A stretch of DNA of 64,000 bases from Streptomyces sp. yr375 (lineage in GTDB: Bacteria > Actinomycetota > Actinomycetes > Streptomycetales > Streptomycetaceae): positions 1 through 64,000 of the forward strand of contig NZ_FOFF01000040.1 in assembly GCF_900110755.1 (NCBI RefSeq), given 5' to 3'. Under the pieces are notes generated by a model. It had not been told where the DNA came from, searched no databases, and saw only the letters and a program-made list of their open reading frames with translations. Position 1 is the first letter of the stretch. Every line of letters begins with the position of its first letter. The position numbers were made by a program, and so were the translations under genes. This document shows positions 53,543 to 62,353 of the stretch, piece by piece.

Positions 53543-54545
53543 GTCCTAGCGGTTCCCCGGACGCCGGTCCGAAACGCCGCCGGTAGGCCGATGGGCTGAG
53601 CCCGGTCTCGCGCCGCACGCGCGCGCGTAGGTTGGCGGCGGTCCCCAGCCCGCTCCTGGCCGCCACCACGTCGAGCCGCTCCTCGCCGCGCTCGATCAGC
53701 CGGCAGGCGAGCGCCACCCGCTCCCCCGTGAGCCACGCGAGCGGGGTCGTGCCGAGCTGGGCCCGGAACCGCCGGTGCAGCGTGGCGGGGGAGACGGCCG
53801 CGCGGGCCGCCAGCGCCGCCACCGTCAGCGGCTCCCCCAGCCGCGCCCGGGCCCAGGCCAGCAGGGGCGCCAGGGACTCGTCGGGCACGTCCGGCAGCGG
53901 GCGCTCCACGAACTGCCGCTGTCCGCCGTCCCGGTGAGCGGCGAACACCAGCCGGCGGGACACCGCGTTGGCGATCTCCGCGCCGTGGTCGCGCCGTACG
54001 ACGTACAGGCCGAGGTCGAGCGCGGCGGCGCTGCCCGCGGCGGTCAGGATGCCGCCCTCGTCGAGGAAGAGGACGTCCGGTTCGAGCCGCACCTTCGGGT
54101 GCAGCCTGTGGAAGTGGTCGGCCCACATCCAGTGCGTGGTGGCCCGGCGGCCGTCGAGCAGACCGGCCTCGGCGAGCGCGAAGGTGCCGGTGCAGAAGCT
54201 CATGACGCGTGCCCCGCGCGCGTGGGTGCGCCGGATGGCGTCCAGGACGGCCTCGCCGCGCGGTACGACGACGTCGGGGCGGCCCGGTACGACGAGGGTG
54301 TCCGCCGTGTCCACGGCGTCCAGGCCGCGCATGCCGGTCAGGGTGAAGAAGCCGTGGTTCATGCGCACCTCGCGCGCGGGCGCGCACAGGACGACCTCGT
54401 ACAGCGGCCCGGGCAGCCCGAGTTCGGGCCGGGGCAGGCCGAACAGCTCGGTGGCGACACCGACCTCGAAGGGGTTGGTGCCCTCGTCGACGATCACGGC
54501 GACCCGGTGCGGCGGCCCGCCGCGCTGCGAGGAATCTTGCGGCAT
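53502..54545 (-). CDS. GlxA-type AraC-family transcriptional regulator (DJ-1/PfpI plus HTH)
   Basis: A 347-residue regulator. The N-terminal DJ-1/PfpI-like domain (about 15-190) has the nucleophile elbow VMSFCTGTFALAEAG. The C-terminal AraC domain contains LTVAALAARAAVSPATLHRR and a second HTH with GLGTAANLRARVRRETGLSP. Similar proteins sense small metabolites, but the ligand is unknown. It ends inside the LURP-one gene (41 bp overlap) and is divergent from the cupin gene across 51 bp, so it may control either. Confidence 0.91.
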   Translation of the reverse strand: MPQDSSQRGGPPHRVAVIVDEGTNPFEVGVATELFGLPRPELGLPGPLYEVVLCAPAREVRMNHGFFTLTGMRGLDAVDTADTLVVPGRPDVVVPRGEAVLDAIRRTHARGARVMSFCTGTFALAEAGLLDGRRATTHWMWADHFHRLHPKVRLEPDVLFLDEGGILTAAGSAAALDLGLYVVRRDHGAEIANAVSRRLVFAAHRDGGQRQFVERPLPDVPDESLAPLLAWARARLGEPLTVAALAARAAVSPATLHRRFRAQLGTTPLAWLTGERVALACRLIERGEERLDVVAARSGLGTAANLRARVRRETGLSPSAYRRRFGPASGEPLGHEIPRARPAPRLR

Positions 54546-54596
54546 GTGCGATTCCTAGCACTCGTACGGCCGCGCGGCCCACCCCACGATGAGGAC

Positions 54597-55013
54597 ATGA
54601 CCAACGAACCCGCAGCCCAGCCCGCTTCCCACCCCGTTTCTCTGCCTGCCGCGCTCGCCACCTTCGCCGAGCAGTGGAGCCCGCGCATCGTCACGACCGT
54701 CAACGACCACGACGTCCGCGTCACGCATGTCGAGGGCGAGTACATCTGGCACGTCCACGACCACGCGGACGAGTTCTTCCTCGTCCTTGAGGGGGAGCTG
54801 CACATCGGGCTGCGCGAACCGGCCGGGGAGCGCACGGTCGTCCTGCCCAAGGGCAGCGTCTTCACGGTCCCGCGCGGCACCGAACACAGGCCGTCCGCCC
54901 CCGTCCGCACCGACATCCTCGTCCTCAACCCGTCCGGCACCTCGACGGTCGGCGACCGCCACGAGGAGCTCCCGGCGCATGTGGACGTCACGACGGGACA
55001 TCCGCTGGGGTGA
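54597..55013 (+). CDS. Cupin-domain protein
   Basis: A 138-residue single-domain cupin. The metal-binding motif 1 is WHVHDHADEFFLVLEGELHI (His, His, Glu) and motif 2 is PRGTEHRPSAP. The fold may be enzymatic or sensory; the substrate is unknown. The ATG at 54597 follows GATGAGG. It is divergent from the GlxA-type regulator, whose promoter overlaps, suggesting regulation by it. The longer frame upstream is antisense to the regulator. Confidence 0.9.
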   Translation: MTNEPAAQPASHPVSLPAALATFAEQWSPRIVTTVNDHDVRVTHVEGEYIWHVHDHADEFFLVLEGELHIGLREPAGERTVVLPKGSVFTVPRGTEHRPSAPVRTDILVLNPSGTSTVGDRHEELPAHVDVTTGHPLG

Positions 55014-55042
55014 CTGTCAGTGGCGGGTGGCACCCTGGAGGC

Positions 55043-56872
55043 ATGAGCGATTCCACTCCTCGCCGCGTCCGTGTCCGCGCCCCCGAGCTGATCGGCAAGG
55101 GCGGCTGGCTGAACACGGGCGGTCAGCAGTACACCCTCGCCGACCTGCGAGGACGGATCGTCGTCCTGGATTTCTGGACGTTCTGCTGCATCAACTGCCT
55201 GCATGTGCTCGACGAGCTGCGAGAGCTGGAGGAGAAGCACCGGGACACGGTCGTCATCATTGGGGTGCACTCGCCGAAGTTCGTGCACGAGGCCGAGCAC
55301 CAGGCGGTCGTGGACGCCGTGGAGCGGTACGGGGTGGAGCATCCGGTGCTGGACGACCCCGAGCTCGGCACCTGGAAGCAGTACGCGGTGCGCGCGTGGC
55401 CGACGCTCGTCGTGATCGACCCGGAGGGGTACGTCGTCGCACAGCACGCCGGTGAGGGGCATGTGCACGCCATCGAGCGGCTCGTGGCGGAGCTGGAGGC
55501 CGAGCACGCCGCGAAGGGCACCCTGCGGCGCGGCGACGGCCCGTATGTGGCGCCGGAGCCCGAGCCGACCGCCCTGCGCTTCCCGGGCAAGGCCCTCGTC
55601 CTGCCCGGCGGGACCTTTCTGGTCAGCGACACCACCCGGCATCAGCTCGTGGAGCTGGCGGGGGACGGGGAGACGGTCGTACGGCGGATCGGGTCCGGAG
55701 TGCGGGGGTTCGCCGACGGTGTGGCGGAGACGGCCTCGTTCAACGAGCCGCAGGGGCTCGCGCTGCTCGACGACGACTCGGCCGTGGTCGTCGCCGACAC
55801 CGTCAACCACGCGCTGCGCCGCCTCGACCTCGGCTCCGGTGAGGTGACGACCCTGGCAGGCACCGGGAAGCAGTGGTGGCAGGGGTCGCCGACCTCCGGC
55901 CCCGCCCGCGACATCGACCTCTCCTCGCCGTGGGACGTGGCGCTCTTCGGCGGCCGGGTGTGGATCGCCATGGCCGGTGTCCACCAACTGTGGGCGTACG
56001 ACCCGGTCGAGGGCACCGTGGGCGTCGCGGCCGGCACGACCAACGAGGGGCTCGTCGACGGGCCGGGCGCCGAGGCCTGGTTCGCCCAGCCGTCGGGGCT
56101 CGCGGCGACGCCCGACGGGGAGCGGCTCTGGCTCGCCGACTCCGAGACGTCCGCGCTGCGCTGGGTCGACCGGGAAGGGGCCGTCCACACCGCCGTCGGC
56201 ACCGGCCTGTTCGACTTCGGGCACCGGGACGGCGCGGCCGGTCAGGCCCTGCTCCAGCACCCCCTGGGCGTCACCGTCCTGCCGGACGGCTCGGTCGCCG
56301 TCTGCGACACCTACAACCACGCGCTGCGCCGCTACGACCCGCGGACGGGTGAGGTCACCACCCTGGCGACGGACCTGCGGGAGCCCAGCGACGCCGTTCT
56401 CGTCGGCGAGGACATCGTGGTCGTCGAGTCGGCCCGGCACCGGCTGACCCGGCTGCGGCTGCCGGAGGAGGCGGTCCGGGTGGCGGCCGTCGCCCACCGC
56501 ACGCGGCGTGCCGCCACCGAAGTCGCGCCGGGGACACTGCGGTTGGACGTGATCTTCCAGGCCCCGGCCGGTCAGAAGCTGGACATCCGGTACGGCCCGT
56601 CGACGCGGCTGCTGGTCTCCGCGACCCCGGCCGAGCTGCTCCTCGGGGGCGCGGGCGCGGGCACCGACCTCTTCCGCACGCTGGAGCTCGATCCGGAGAT
56701 ACCGGAGGGCGTCCTGCACGTCTCCGCCATGGCCGCCTCGTGCGACGACGACCCGGACATCGAGTACCCCGCCTGTCACGTCCACCAGCAGGACTGGGGC
56801 GTTCCGGTCCGCCTCACCGAGGGCGGGGCGGACCGGCTGCCGCTGGTCCTGGCGGGGATGGATCCCCAGTAG
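55043..56872 (+). CDS. Thioredoxin-like domain plus NHL-repeat protein
   Basis: A 609-residue protein similar to NHLRC2. Residues 30-160 form a TlpA-like thioredoxin domain with FWTFCCINCLHVLDEL (CINC in the active-site place). From about 180 come NHL/six-bladed propeller repeats: NEPQGLALLDDDSAVVVADT and QHPLGVTVLPDGSVAVCDTY. A final beta domain of about 120 residues resembles a bacterial NHLRC2 C-terminus. There is no signal peptide, so it should be cytosolic. The ATG at 55043 follows TGGAGG. The partner thiol protein is unknown. Confidence 0.92.
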   Translation: MSDSTPRRVRVRAPELIGKGGWLNTGGQQYTLADLRGRIVVLDFWTFCCINCLHVLDELRELEEKHRDTVVIIGVHSPKFVHEAEHQAVVDAVERYGVEHPVLDDPELGTWKQYAVRAWPTLVVIDPEGYVVAQHAGEGHVHAIERLVAELEAEHAAKGTLRRGDGPYVAPEPEPTALRFPGKALVLPGGTFLVSDTTRHQLVELAGDGETVVRRIGSGVRGFADGVAETASFNEPQGLALLDDDSAVVVADTVNHALRRLDLGSGEVTTLAGTGKQWWQGSPTSGPARDIDLSSPWDVALFGGRVWIAMAGVHQLWAYDPVEGTVGVAAGTTNEGLVDGPGAEAWFAQPSGLAATPDGERLWLADSETSALRWVDREGAVHTAVGTGLFDFGHRDGAAGQALLQHPLGVTVLPDGSVAVCDTYNHALRRYDPRTGEVTTLATDLREPSDAVLVGEDIVVVESARHRLTRLRLPEEAVRVAAVAHRTRRAATEVAPGTLRLDVIFQAPAGQKLDIRYGPSTRLLVSATPAELLLGGAGAGTDLFRTLELDPEIPEGVLHVSAMAASCDDDPDIEYPACHVHQQDWGVPVRLTEGGADRLPLVLAGMDPQ

Positions 56873-56933
56873 CGGCAGTGGTGTCAGTAGAGCCAGCGGT
56901 GCCAGTGGTCCAAGTAGCCCAGGGAGCCTTTGG

Positions 56934-57167
56934 CTAGCCGTCCCCGTGCCGGTGGTGCCGGTCCTCCTCGATGACGGTCGTCGAGGCCGGCGGCACGAGC
57001 ACGCGCCGGCGCCGGGCGATGCTGCTGAACGTCGTCACGCCGATCAGCCCGACGATCATCAGGATCACGCCGACCAGGTCCAGGTTGACGCCCTGCATGT
57101 CCCAGTCGGTCGCGAACGTGAGGATGGCTCCCACGGCGATGAGGATGATGCATCCGCCCAGGCCCAT
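56934..57167 (-). CDS. Small DUF6458-type membrane protein
   Basis: A 77-residue protein with two hydrophobic helices (GGCIILIAVGAILTFATDW and VGVILMIVGLIGVTTFS) and a charged C-terminus rich in Arg, Asp and His. It matches the small DUF6458 family found in actinobacteria. GGAGG precedes the ATG at 57167, which excludes the longer frame. Role unknown. Confidence 0.86.
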   Translation of the reverse strand: MGLGGCIILIAVGAILTFATDWDMQGVNLDLVGVILMIVGLIGVTTFSSIARRRRVLVPPASTTVIEEDRHHRHGDG

Positions 57168-57276
57168 GGTGTCGCCTCCAGTCCGGTGGCGGACCGGCCG
57201 ATCCGGTTCACCACCGAACCCGGGTACCCGGACGCCCAACTCCCATGCCCCGCCGGTCGCCCGGCCACCGCGGGCC

Positions 57277-58575
57277 CTATCCCTCCAGGAACGCCACCAG
57301 CGCGTTGGCCAGCAGATACGGGTCGGCGTCGCCGCACAACTCCCGCGCGCTGTGCATCGACAGGATGGCCACGCCGATGTCGACGGTGCGGATGCCGTGC
57401 CGGGCCGCGGTGATCGGGCCGATGGTGGTGCCGCACGGCATGGAGTTGTTGGAGACGAAGGTCTGGAACGGGACGTCCGCCTTCTCGCAGGCGGCGGCGA
57501 ACAGCGCCTGGCCCGTACCGTCCGTGGCGTAGCGGTTGTTGACGTTGACCTTGAGGATCGGCCCGCCGTTGACCCGCGGGTGGTGCGTCGGGTCGTGCCG
57601 CTCCGCGTAGTTGGGGTGGACGGCGTGCCCGGTGTCGGAGGACAGGCAGACGGTGCCCGCGAAGGCTCTCGCCCGGTCCTCGTACGAGCCGCCGCGCGCG
57701 AACACCGAGCGCTCCAGGACGCTGCCCAGCAGCGGTCCGTCCGCGCCGGTGTCCGACTGCGAGCCGTTCTCCTCGTGGTCGAAGGCGGCCAGCACCGGGA
57801 TGTACGGCAGCCCCTCGCCGCCCGTCGCCACGGCCGCCAGCGCCGCCGTACCGGCGTGCACGGACAGCAGGTTGTCCATCCGCGGGCCGGCCACCAGCTC
57901 CTGGTCCCGGCCCAGGTAGGCGGGCGGTTCGACGGAGTGCACCATCAGGTCCCAGCCGGTGACCTGGCCCGCGGCGAGCCCGGACTCCTCCTCCAGGAAG
58001 GCGATGAGGTCGCCGTCGCGCAGGTCGTTGCCCAGGCCCCAGATGGGCTGGAGGTGGCGCTGCTTGTCGAGCTTGAGGCCGTCGGTGTTGACCGACCGGT
58101 CGAGGTGGATGGCGAGTTGGGGCACGCGCAGCAGCGGGCGGCCGACGTCGACCAGGCGCGTCGAACCGTCCCGCAGCGTCAGCCGGCCCGCCAGGCCCAG
58201 ATCGCGGTCGAGCCAGGAGTTGAGCAGCGGACCGCCGTAGATCTCCACGGCCACCTGGCGCCAGCCGTGCCCGCCGGTGTCGGGCCGCGGCTTCACGCGC
58301 AGGTTCGGGGAGTCGGTGTGCGCGCCGACGATCCGGAACGGCGTGTGCGGCGCGGCGCCCTCGGGGACGTACCAGGCCACGATCGCGCCCCCGCGCAACA
58401 CGTACTTGCCGCCGCTCGTCCCCTCCCAGGCGTCCGTCTCCGAGACCTGCCGGAAACCGGCCTTCTCCAGCCGCTCCGCCGCGTTCGCCACGGCGTGGTA
58501 CGGCGACGGACTCGCCGTGAGGAACGTCAGGAGGTCGTCGGTGTGGCCGCGGTCGAAGCGGGAGGGTTCGCTCAT
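57277..58575 (-). CDS. M18-family metallo-aminopeptidase
   Basis: A 432-residue aspartyl-aminopeptidase-type enzyme that removes acidic N-terminal residues. The two-metal site is seen in GAHTDSPNLRVK, AFDHEENGSQSDTG, LSSDTGHAVHPN and SMHSARELCG. The ATG at 58575 follows AAGGTG; an in-frame GTG 9 bases earlier is possible. A perfect-looking hairpin (58596-58633) lies only 21 bp upstream of the start and may belong to the acyl-CoA dehydrogenase terminator or to this gene's leader. Confidence 0.93.
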   Translation of the reverse strand: MSEPSRFDRGHTDDLLTFLTASPSPYHAVANAAERLEKAGFRQVSETDAWEGTSGGKYVLRGGAIVAWYVPEGAAPHTPFRIVGAHTDSPNLRVKPRPDTGGHGWRQVAVEIYGGPLLNSWLDRDLGLAGRLTLRDGSTRLVDVGRPLLRVPQLAIHLDRSVNTDGLKLDKQRHLQPIWGLGNDLRDGDLIAFLEEESGLAAGQVTGWDLMVHSVEPPAYLGRDQELVAGPRMDNLLSVHAGTAALAAVATGGEGLPYIPVLAAFDHEENGSQSDTGADGPLLGSVLERSVFARGGSYEDRARAFAGTVCLSSDTGHAVHPNYAERHDPTHHPRVNGGPILKVNVNNRYATDGTGQALFAAACEKADVPFQTFVSNNSMPCGTTIGPITAARHGIRTVDIGVAILSMHSARELCGDADPYLLANALVAFLEG

Positions 58576-58595
58576 GGGGTTCACCTTAACGACGT

Positions 58596-58633
58596 ACGAG
58601 GGCCCGCTCCCGGCGTTGGGAGTGGGCCCTCGT
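58596..58633 (-). terminator. Hairpin after the acyl-CoA dehydrogenase gene
   Basis: ACGAGGGCCCGCTCCC pairs with GGGAGTGGGCCCTCGT (one G-U) around a 6-base loop. It lies about 100 bp past the dehydrogenase stop and 21 bp before the aminopeptidase start. Confidence 0.75.
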
Positions 58634-58734
58634 GAGGACCGTGTGGAGTGCGGTGCTGGAGTGCTCCGGGGTTGTCGGGAGTGCTCCGTTGTTGTCCGGA
58701 TGAGTCCTGGAACGCGGGGACTGGAAGGCGCGGA

Positions 58735-60576
58735 CTAGAAGGCGGCCTCGTCCAGTTCCATCAGGTCCAGCTCGACGCCTGCGGCGATCTTGCGGGCCAG
58801 GGTGACGCCCGGCAGGACGTTCGCCGCGAAGAACTTCGCCGCCGCGATCTTGCCGGTGTAGAACGCCACGTCCTTGGCGGACACCGCCTTGGTGGCCGCC
58901 GACTCCAGCTTCTCGGCGGCGATCGCGGCGCCCTTGAGGAGCAGGTAGCCGACGATCACGTCGCCGGAGGCGAGCAGCAGGCGGGTGGTGTTGAGGCCCA
59001 CCTTGTAGATGTTCTTGACGTCCTGCTCGGTGGCCGCGAGGTCGGTCAGCATCAGGCCGACGATGGCCTCCAGCTCGACGGCGGCCTTGGCCAGGTGCTC
59101 GCGGGCGCCCGCCAGCTCCTCGCCGCCCGTGCCCAGTTCGAGGAACTTCTTGATGTCCTCGGCGAGGGAGTTCAGCGCCGCGCCCTGGTTGCGGACGATC
59201 TTCCGGAAGAAGAAGTCCTGGCCCTGGATCGCGGTCGTGCCCTCGTACAGGGTGTCGATCTTGGCGTCGCGGATGTACTGCTCGATCGGGTACTCCTGGA
59301 GGAAGCCGGAGCCGCCGAAGGTCTGCAGCGACTGGGCGAGCTGCTCGTAGCCCTTCTCGGAGCCGTAGCCCTTGACGATCGGCAGGAGCAGGTCGTTGAG
59401 CGCGTGCTCGGTCTTGGCGTCCTCGCCGGCCGCTTCCTTGACCGCGATCGCGTCCTGGACGGAGGCCGTGTGCAGGACGAGGGCGCGCATGCCCTCCGCG
59501 TACGCCTTCTGCGTGATCAGCGAGCGGCGGACGTCCGGGTGGTGCGTGATGGTGACCTTGGGCGCGGCCTTGTCGCCGAACTCGGCGAGGTCGGAGCCCT
59601 GGACGCGCTCCTTGGCGTACTCCAGCGCGTTCAGGTAGCCGGTGGAGAGCGTGGAGATCGCCTTCGTGCCGACCATCATGCGGGCGAACTCGATGATGCG
59701 GAACATCTGGCGGATGCCGTCGTGCTTGTCGCCGATCAGCCAGCCCTTGGCGGGGTGCCGGTCGCCGAACGTCATCTCGCAGGTGTTGGACGCCTTCAGG
59801 CCCATCTTGTGCTCGACGTTCGTGGCGTAGGCGCCGTTGCGCTCGCCCAGCTCGCCGGTCTCGACGTCGAAGAGGAACTTCGGGACGAGGAAGAGGGACA
59901 GGCCCTTGGTGCCGGGACCGGCGCCCTCGGGACGGGCCAGCACGTAGTGGAGGATGTTCTCCGACATGTCGTGCTCACCGGACGTGATGAAGCGCTTGAC
60001 GCCCTCGATGTGCCAGGAGCCGTCCTCCTGCTGGACCGCCTTGGTGCGGCCTGCGCCCACGTCGGAACCCGCGTCGGGCTCGGTGAGGACCATCGTGGAG
60101 CCCCACTGGCGGTCCACGGCGAGCTGCGCCATCTTCTTCTGGACGTCGTTGCCCTCGTCGAAGAGGATGCCGGCGAAGGCCGGGCCCGAGGAGTACATCC
60201 ACACGGCCGGGTTCGCGCCGAGGACCAGCTCCGCGTACGCCCAGATCAGCGACGGCGGGGCGGTGGTGCCGCCGATCTCCTCGGGCAGGCCGAGCCGCCA
60301 GTACTCGGAGTCCATGAAGGCCTGGTAGCTCTTCTTGAAGGAGGCGGGGACCGGGGCGGTGTTGGTCTCCGGGTCGAAGACCGGGGGGTTGCGGTCGGCG
60401 TCCGCGAAGGACTCCGCCAGCTCGTTCTCCGAGAGGCGGGTCAGCTCCTCGAGGATGCTCTTCGCGGTCTCGGTGTCCATCTCCTCGAACGGGCCGGTGC
60501 CGTACAGCTTGTCGCGCCCGAGCACCTCGAAGAGGTTGAACTCGATGTCGCGGAGATTCGACTTGTAGTGCCCCAT
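58735..60576 (-). CDS. Long acyl-CoA dehydrogenase (FadE/AidB-like, about 600 residues)
   Basis: A 613-residue flavoenzyme of the long acyl-CoA dehydrogenase group with a C-terminal extension. Motifs are STMVLTEPDAGSDVGAGRTK, EGVKRFITSGEHDMSENI, QTFGGSGFLQEYPIEQYIRD and LYEGTTAIQGQDFFFRK. It would oxidise medium or long acyl-CoA. The start at 60576 (MGHYKSNLRDIEFNLFEVLG) is the conserved N-terminus of the group. A TetR-like palindrome lies upstream at 60688-60699. Confidence 0.93.
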   Translation of the reverse strand: MGHYKSNLRDIEFNLFEVLGRDKLYGTGPFEEMDTETAKSILEELTRLSENELAESFADADRNPPVFDPETNTAPVPASFKKSYQAFMDSEYWRLGLPEEIGGTTAPPSLIWAYAELVLGANPAVWMYSSGPAFAGILFDEGNDVQKKMAQLAVDRQWGSTMVLTEPDAGSDVGAGRTKAVQQEDGSWHIEGVKRFITSGEHDMSENILHYVLARPEGAGPGTKGLSLFLVPKFLFDVETGELGERNGAYATNVEHKMGLKASNTCEMTFGDRHPAKGWLIGDKHDGIRQMFRIIEFARMMVGTKAISTLSTGYLNALEYAKERVQGSDLAEFGDKAAPKVTITHHPDVRRSLITQKAYAEGMRALVLHTASVQDAIAVKEAAGEDAKTEHALNDLLLPIVKGYGSEKGYEQLAQSLQTFGGSGFLQEYPIEQYIRDAKIDTLYEGTTAIQGQDFFFRKIVRNQGAALNSLAEDIKKFLELGTGGEELAGAREHLAKAAVELEAIVGLMLTDLAATEQDVKNIYKVGLNTTRLLLASGDVIVGYLLLKGAAIAAEKLESAATKAVSAKDVAFYTGKIAAAKFFAANVLPGVTLARKIAAGVELDLMELDEAAF

Positions 60577-60687
60577 GGCGACGGCTCCGTAGAGAAGAGA
60601 GAGAAGAGAGCGACGTGAGATCGGCGAGGGACCTGGATCCTCACGCCGGCTCACGTACCCACAAGTAGCAAGTGCTTACGATGATGC

Positions 60688-60699
60688 TACCCGTCGGTA
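60688..60699. promoter_or_regulatory. Possible fatty-acid regulator site
   Basis: TACCCGTCGGTA (complement TACCGACGGGTA) is a near-palindrome in the AT-richer promoter region of the acyl-CoA dehydrogenase, of the kind bound by TetR-type fatty-acid repressors. No cognate regulator is in the window. Confidence 0.45.
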
Positions 60700-60738
60700 A
60701 TAAGTCGCAACCCCTACTCGGCCAAGTGTGAGAAGGGT

Positions 60739-61545
60739 CTACTTGACGGCCTCGGTCAGCAGGGCCGCCCAGCGTGCCGGGTGCTCGGTGAAGGGCAGGT
60801 GGCCGCCCGGCATCTCCGTCAGCCGCGCCCCCGGGATCCCGGCGGCCGTGGCCCGGTGCAGCCGGGGCGGGACGAACCGGTCCTCCACCGTCGAGATCAC
60901 CAGCGTCGGGGCGGTGATCGCGGCCAGGTCGGCGCGGACGTCGGTCCTCATCACCAGGTCCACGTGGTCCACGGTGCCTTCGGGGACCGTCCGGCCGGTG
61001 ACGTTCGCCGCCGCGTCCAGTTCCCGCGGTGTCGGCGCGTCGAGCGCGGCCGGACTCAGGGCGTGCGCCAGCACGAACCGGCCGAGGGTGTCGGGGTCGC
61101 CCGCCGCGCACAGCGCCTCCCACACCTGGGCGGTCAGCCGCAGCTCCGCGTCGGCGTGCGCGAAGGGGGCGGTCAGGGCCAGCGCGGTCACCCGCCCGGG
61201 ATGCCGTACGGCCAGTCGTATCGCCACCGGTCCGCCCATCGAGTACCCGCAGACGGCGAACCGCTCCAGCCCCTCCGCGTCGGCGGCGGCCACCAACTCG
61301 TCCACCAGCGTGTCCAGTTCGAGCGGGTGCGTGGCGCGTGGCGTGCCGCCCGTGCCGGGGTAGTCGACGCCGACGACCGTGTGACCGGCCGCCAGCACGT
61401 CCATCACCGGCCCGAAGTTGGCCTCGACGGACCCCCCGGCGCCATGCGCCAGCAACAGGCCCGGCCCGGATCCGCGCACGGTGCGGGCGTAGGGGGACGG
61501 AGAAGGGGAGGGGGCGGGAGTGGGGGTGGGAGGAGAAGGCGGCAT
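60739..61545 (-). CDS. Alpha/beta hydrolase
   Basis: A 268-residue alpha/beta hydrolase. The oxyanion loop is LLLAHGAGGSVEANF, the nucleophile elbow is VCGYSMGGPVAIRLA (Ser), and the terminal His lies in MPGGHLPFTEHP, with Asp in STVEDRFVPP. Substrate unknown. The start at 61545 (MPPSPPTPTPAPS) gives a Pro/Ser-rich lead. Two near-identical palindromes (61593-61604 and 61629-61640) lie upstream, suggesting control by a TetR-type repressor encoded elsewhere. Confidence 0.9.
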   Translation of the reverse strand: MPPSPPTPTPAPSPSPSPYARTVRGSGPGLLLAHGAGGSVEANFGPVMDVLAAGHTVVGVDYPGTGGTPRATHPLELDTLVDELVAAADAEGLERFAVCGYSMGGPVAIRLAVRHPGRVTALALTAPFAHADAELRLTAQVWEALCAAGDPDTLGRFVLAHALSPAALDAPTPRELDAAANVTGRTVPEGTVDHVDLVMRTDVRADLAAITAPTLVISTVEDRFVPPRLHRATAAGIPGARLTEMPGGHLPFTEHPARWAALLTEAVK

Positions 61546-61592
61546 GTGGGTTCCCCGGGTGTGGGTGGGCGGGATGCTGCGGCCGAAATGTG

Positions 61593-61640
61593 TAGCGACC
61601 GATAGTGAAATACCGTAGCAGCATTTCATAGCGACCGTTA
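61593..61640. promoter_or_regulatory. Two operator-like palindromes upstream of the alpha/beta hydrolase
   Basis: TAGCGACCGATA (61593-61604) and TAGCGACCGTTA (61629-61640) share TAGCGACCG-TA with starts 36 bp apart. An inverted pair TGAAAT/ATTTCA lies between them. Confidence 0.6.
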
Positions 61641-61692
61641 GATAAATTGCCCGGCCCTTCTCCTTCCGGCGTGCCTCGGTACGCTTGCGCCC

Positions 61693-62175
61693 ATGTACGG
61701 ATACGGCCAGCCCATGGACGGCGGTGCTGCACAGCAGCAGTACGCCCCGCCGCAGCAGCAGATGCCCGGCGGCCACGGCGGGTACGGGCAGCAGCCGCCG
61801 CTCTATCCGGAGCCGTCGCCGCCCTCTTTCGCGGACGCGGTGCGTGCCTTCACCACCGGGCAGCTCGCCGCCGAGGACTTCCAGCAGGTCTTCGCGACCT
61901 CCAAGGTCTACTGCCCGCGGGGCGACAACCCCGGTTTCCTCGCCCTGCACAACACCCAGCAGCCGGTGATCCCGATGTTCACCTCGCTCAAGGAACTGCG
62001 CCGGTACGCGGGCAAGGAGTCCAAGTACTTCGTGATCACCGGCTCCGAGGTGATCGACCTGTTGCCCACGGGCTACGGCTTCGTCCTTGACATGGAGGGT
62101 GAACACCGGATGGTGTTCGACGCGAAGGCCGTCGAGCAGATGGTCGATTTCGCGATGCGGCGGATGTACGGCTGA
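61693..62175 (+). CDS. SseB-like domain protein
   Basis: A 160-residue protein. Residues 1-45 are Gln/Pro/Gly/Tyr-rich (GGAAQQQYAPPQQQMPG). The rest, with SFADAVRAFTTGQLAAEDFQ, IPMFTSLKELRRYAGKESKY and TGYGFVLDMEGEHRMVF, fits the SseB N-terminal domain family common in Streptomyces. Its role here is not known. It is divergent from the hydrolase and followed by an intrinsic terminator. Confidence 0.85.
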   Translation: MYGYGQPMDGGAAQQQYAPPQQQMPGGHGGYGQQPPLYPEPSPPSFADAVRAFTTGQLAAEDFQQVFATSKVYCPRGDNPGFLALHNTQQPVIPMFTSLKELRRYAGKESKYFVITGSEVIDLLPTGYGFVLDMEGEHRMVFDAKAVEQMVDFAMRRMYG

Positions 62176-62255
62176 GCGTCTGCCTGGCGCCTGCTGGGCA
62201 TCCAGTGAGTGCCTGCTGAGCGTCTGCTGAGCGTTTTGCTGATCGGGGCGGTGCG

Positions 62256-62283
62256 GCCCGGAGGGAATGTCCTCCGGGCTTTT
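62256..62283 (+). terminator. Intrinsic terminator
   Basis: Stem GCCCGGAGG/CCTCCGGGC, loop GAATGT, then TTTT. It serves the SseB-like gene. Confidence 0.9.
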
Positions 62284-62302
62284 GTCGTTTCGGGTAGCAG
62301 AA

Positions 62303-62318
62303 AGTTCAATGCTCAACT
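62303..62318. promoter_or_regulatory. Operator-like palindrome in the pirin promoter
   Basis: AGTTCAATGCTCAACT is a near-perfect inverted repeat (AGTTCA/TCAACT with one mismatch) overlapping a possible -10 TAAAAT (62318-62323), 35 bp upstream of the pirin ATG. It resembles MarR-type operators. Confidence 0.45.
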
Positions 62319-62353
62319 AAAATGGATCGCACGTCGCCCAAGGAGGTACGGAC

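Noticed and set aside
54494..56785. 763-residue minus-strand frame opposite the NHL-thioredoxin gene
   Set aside because: Antisense shadow; the plus-strand protein has a CINC motif and propeller repeats.
58648..60618. 656-residue plus-strand frame opposite the long acyl-CoA dehydrogenase
   Set aside because: Leu/Val/Arg/Asp-rich shadow with no motif.
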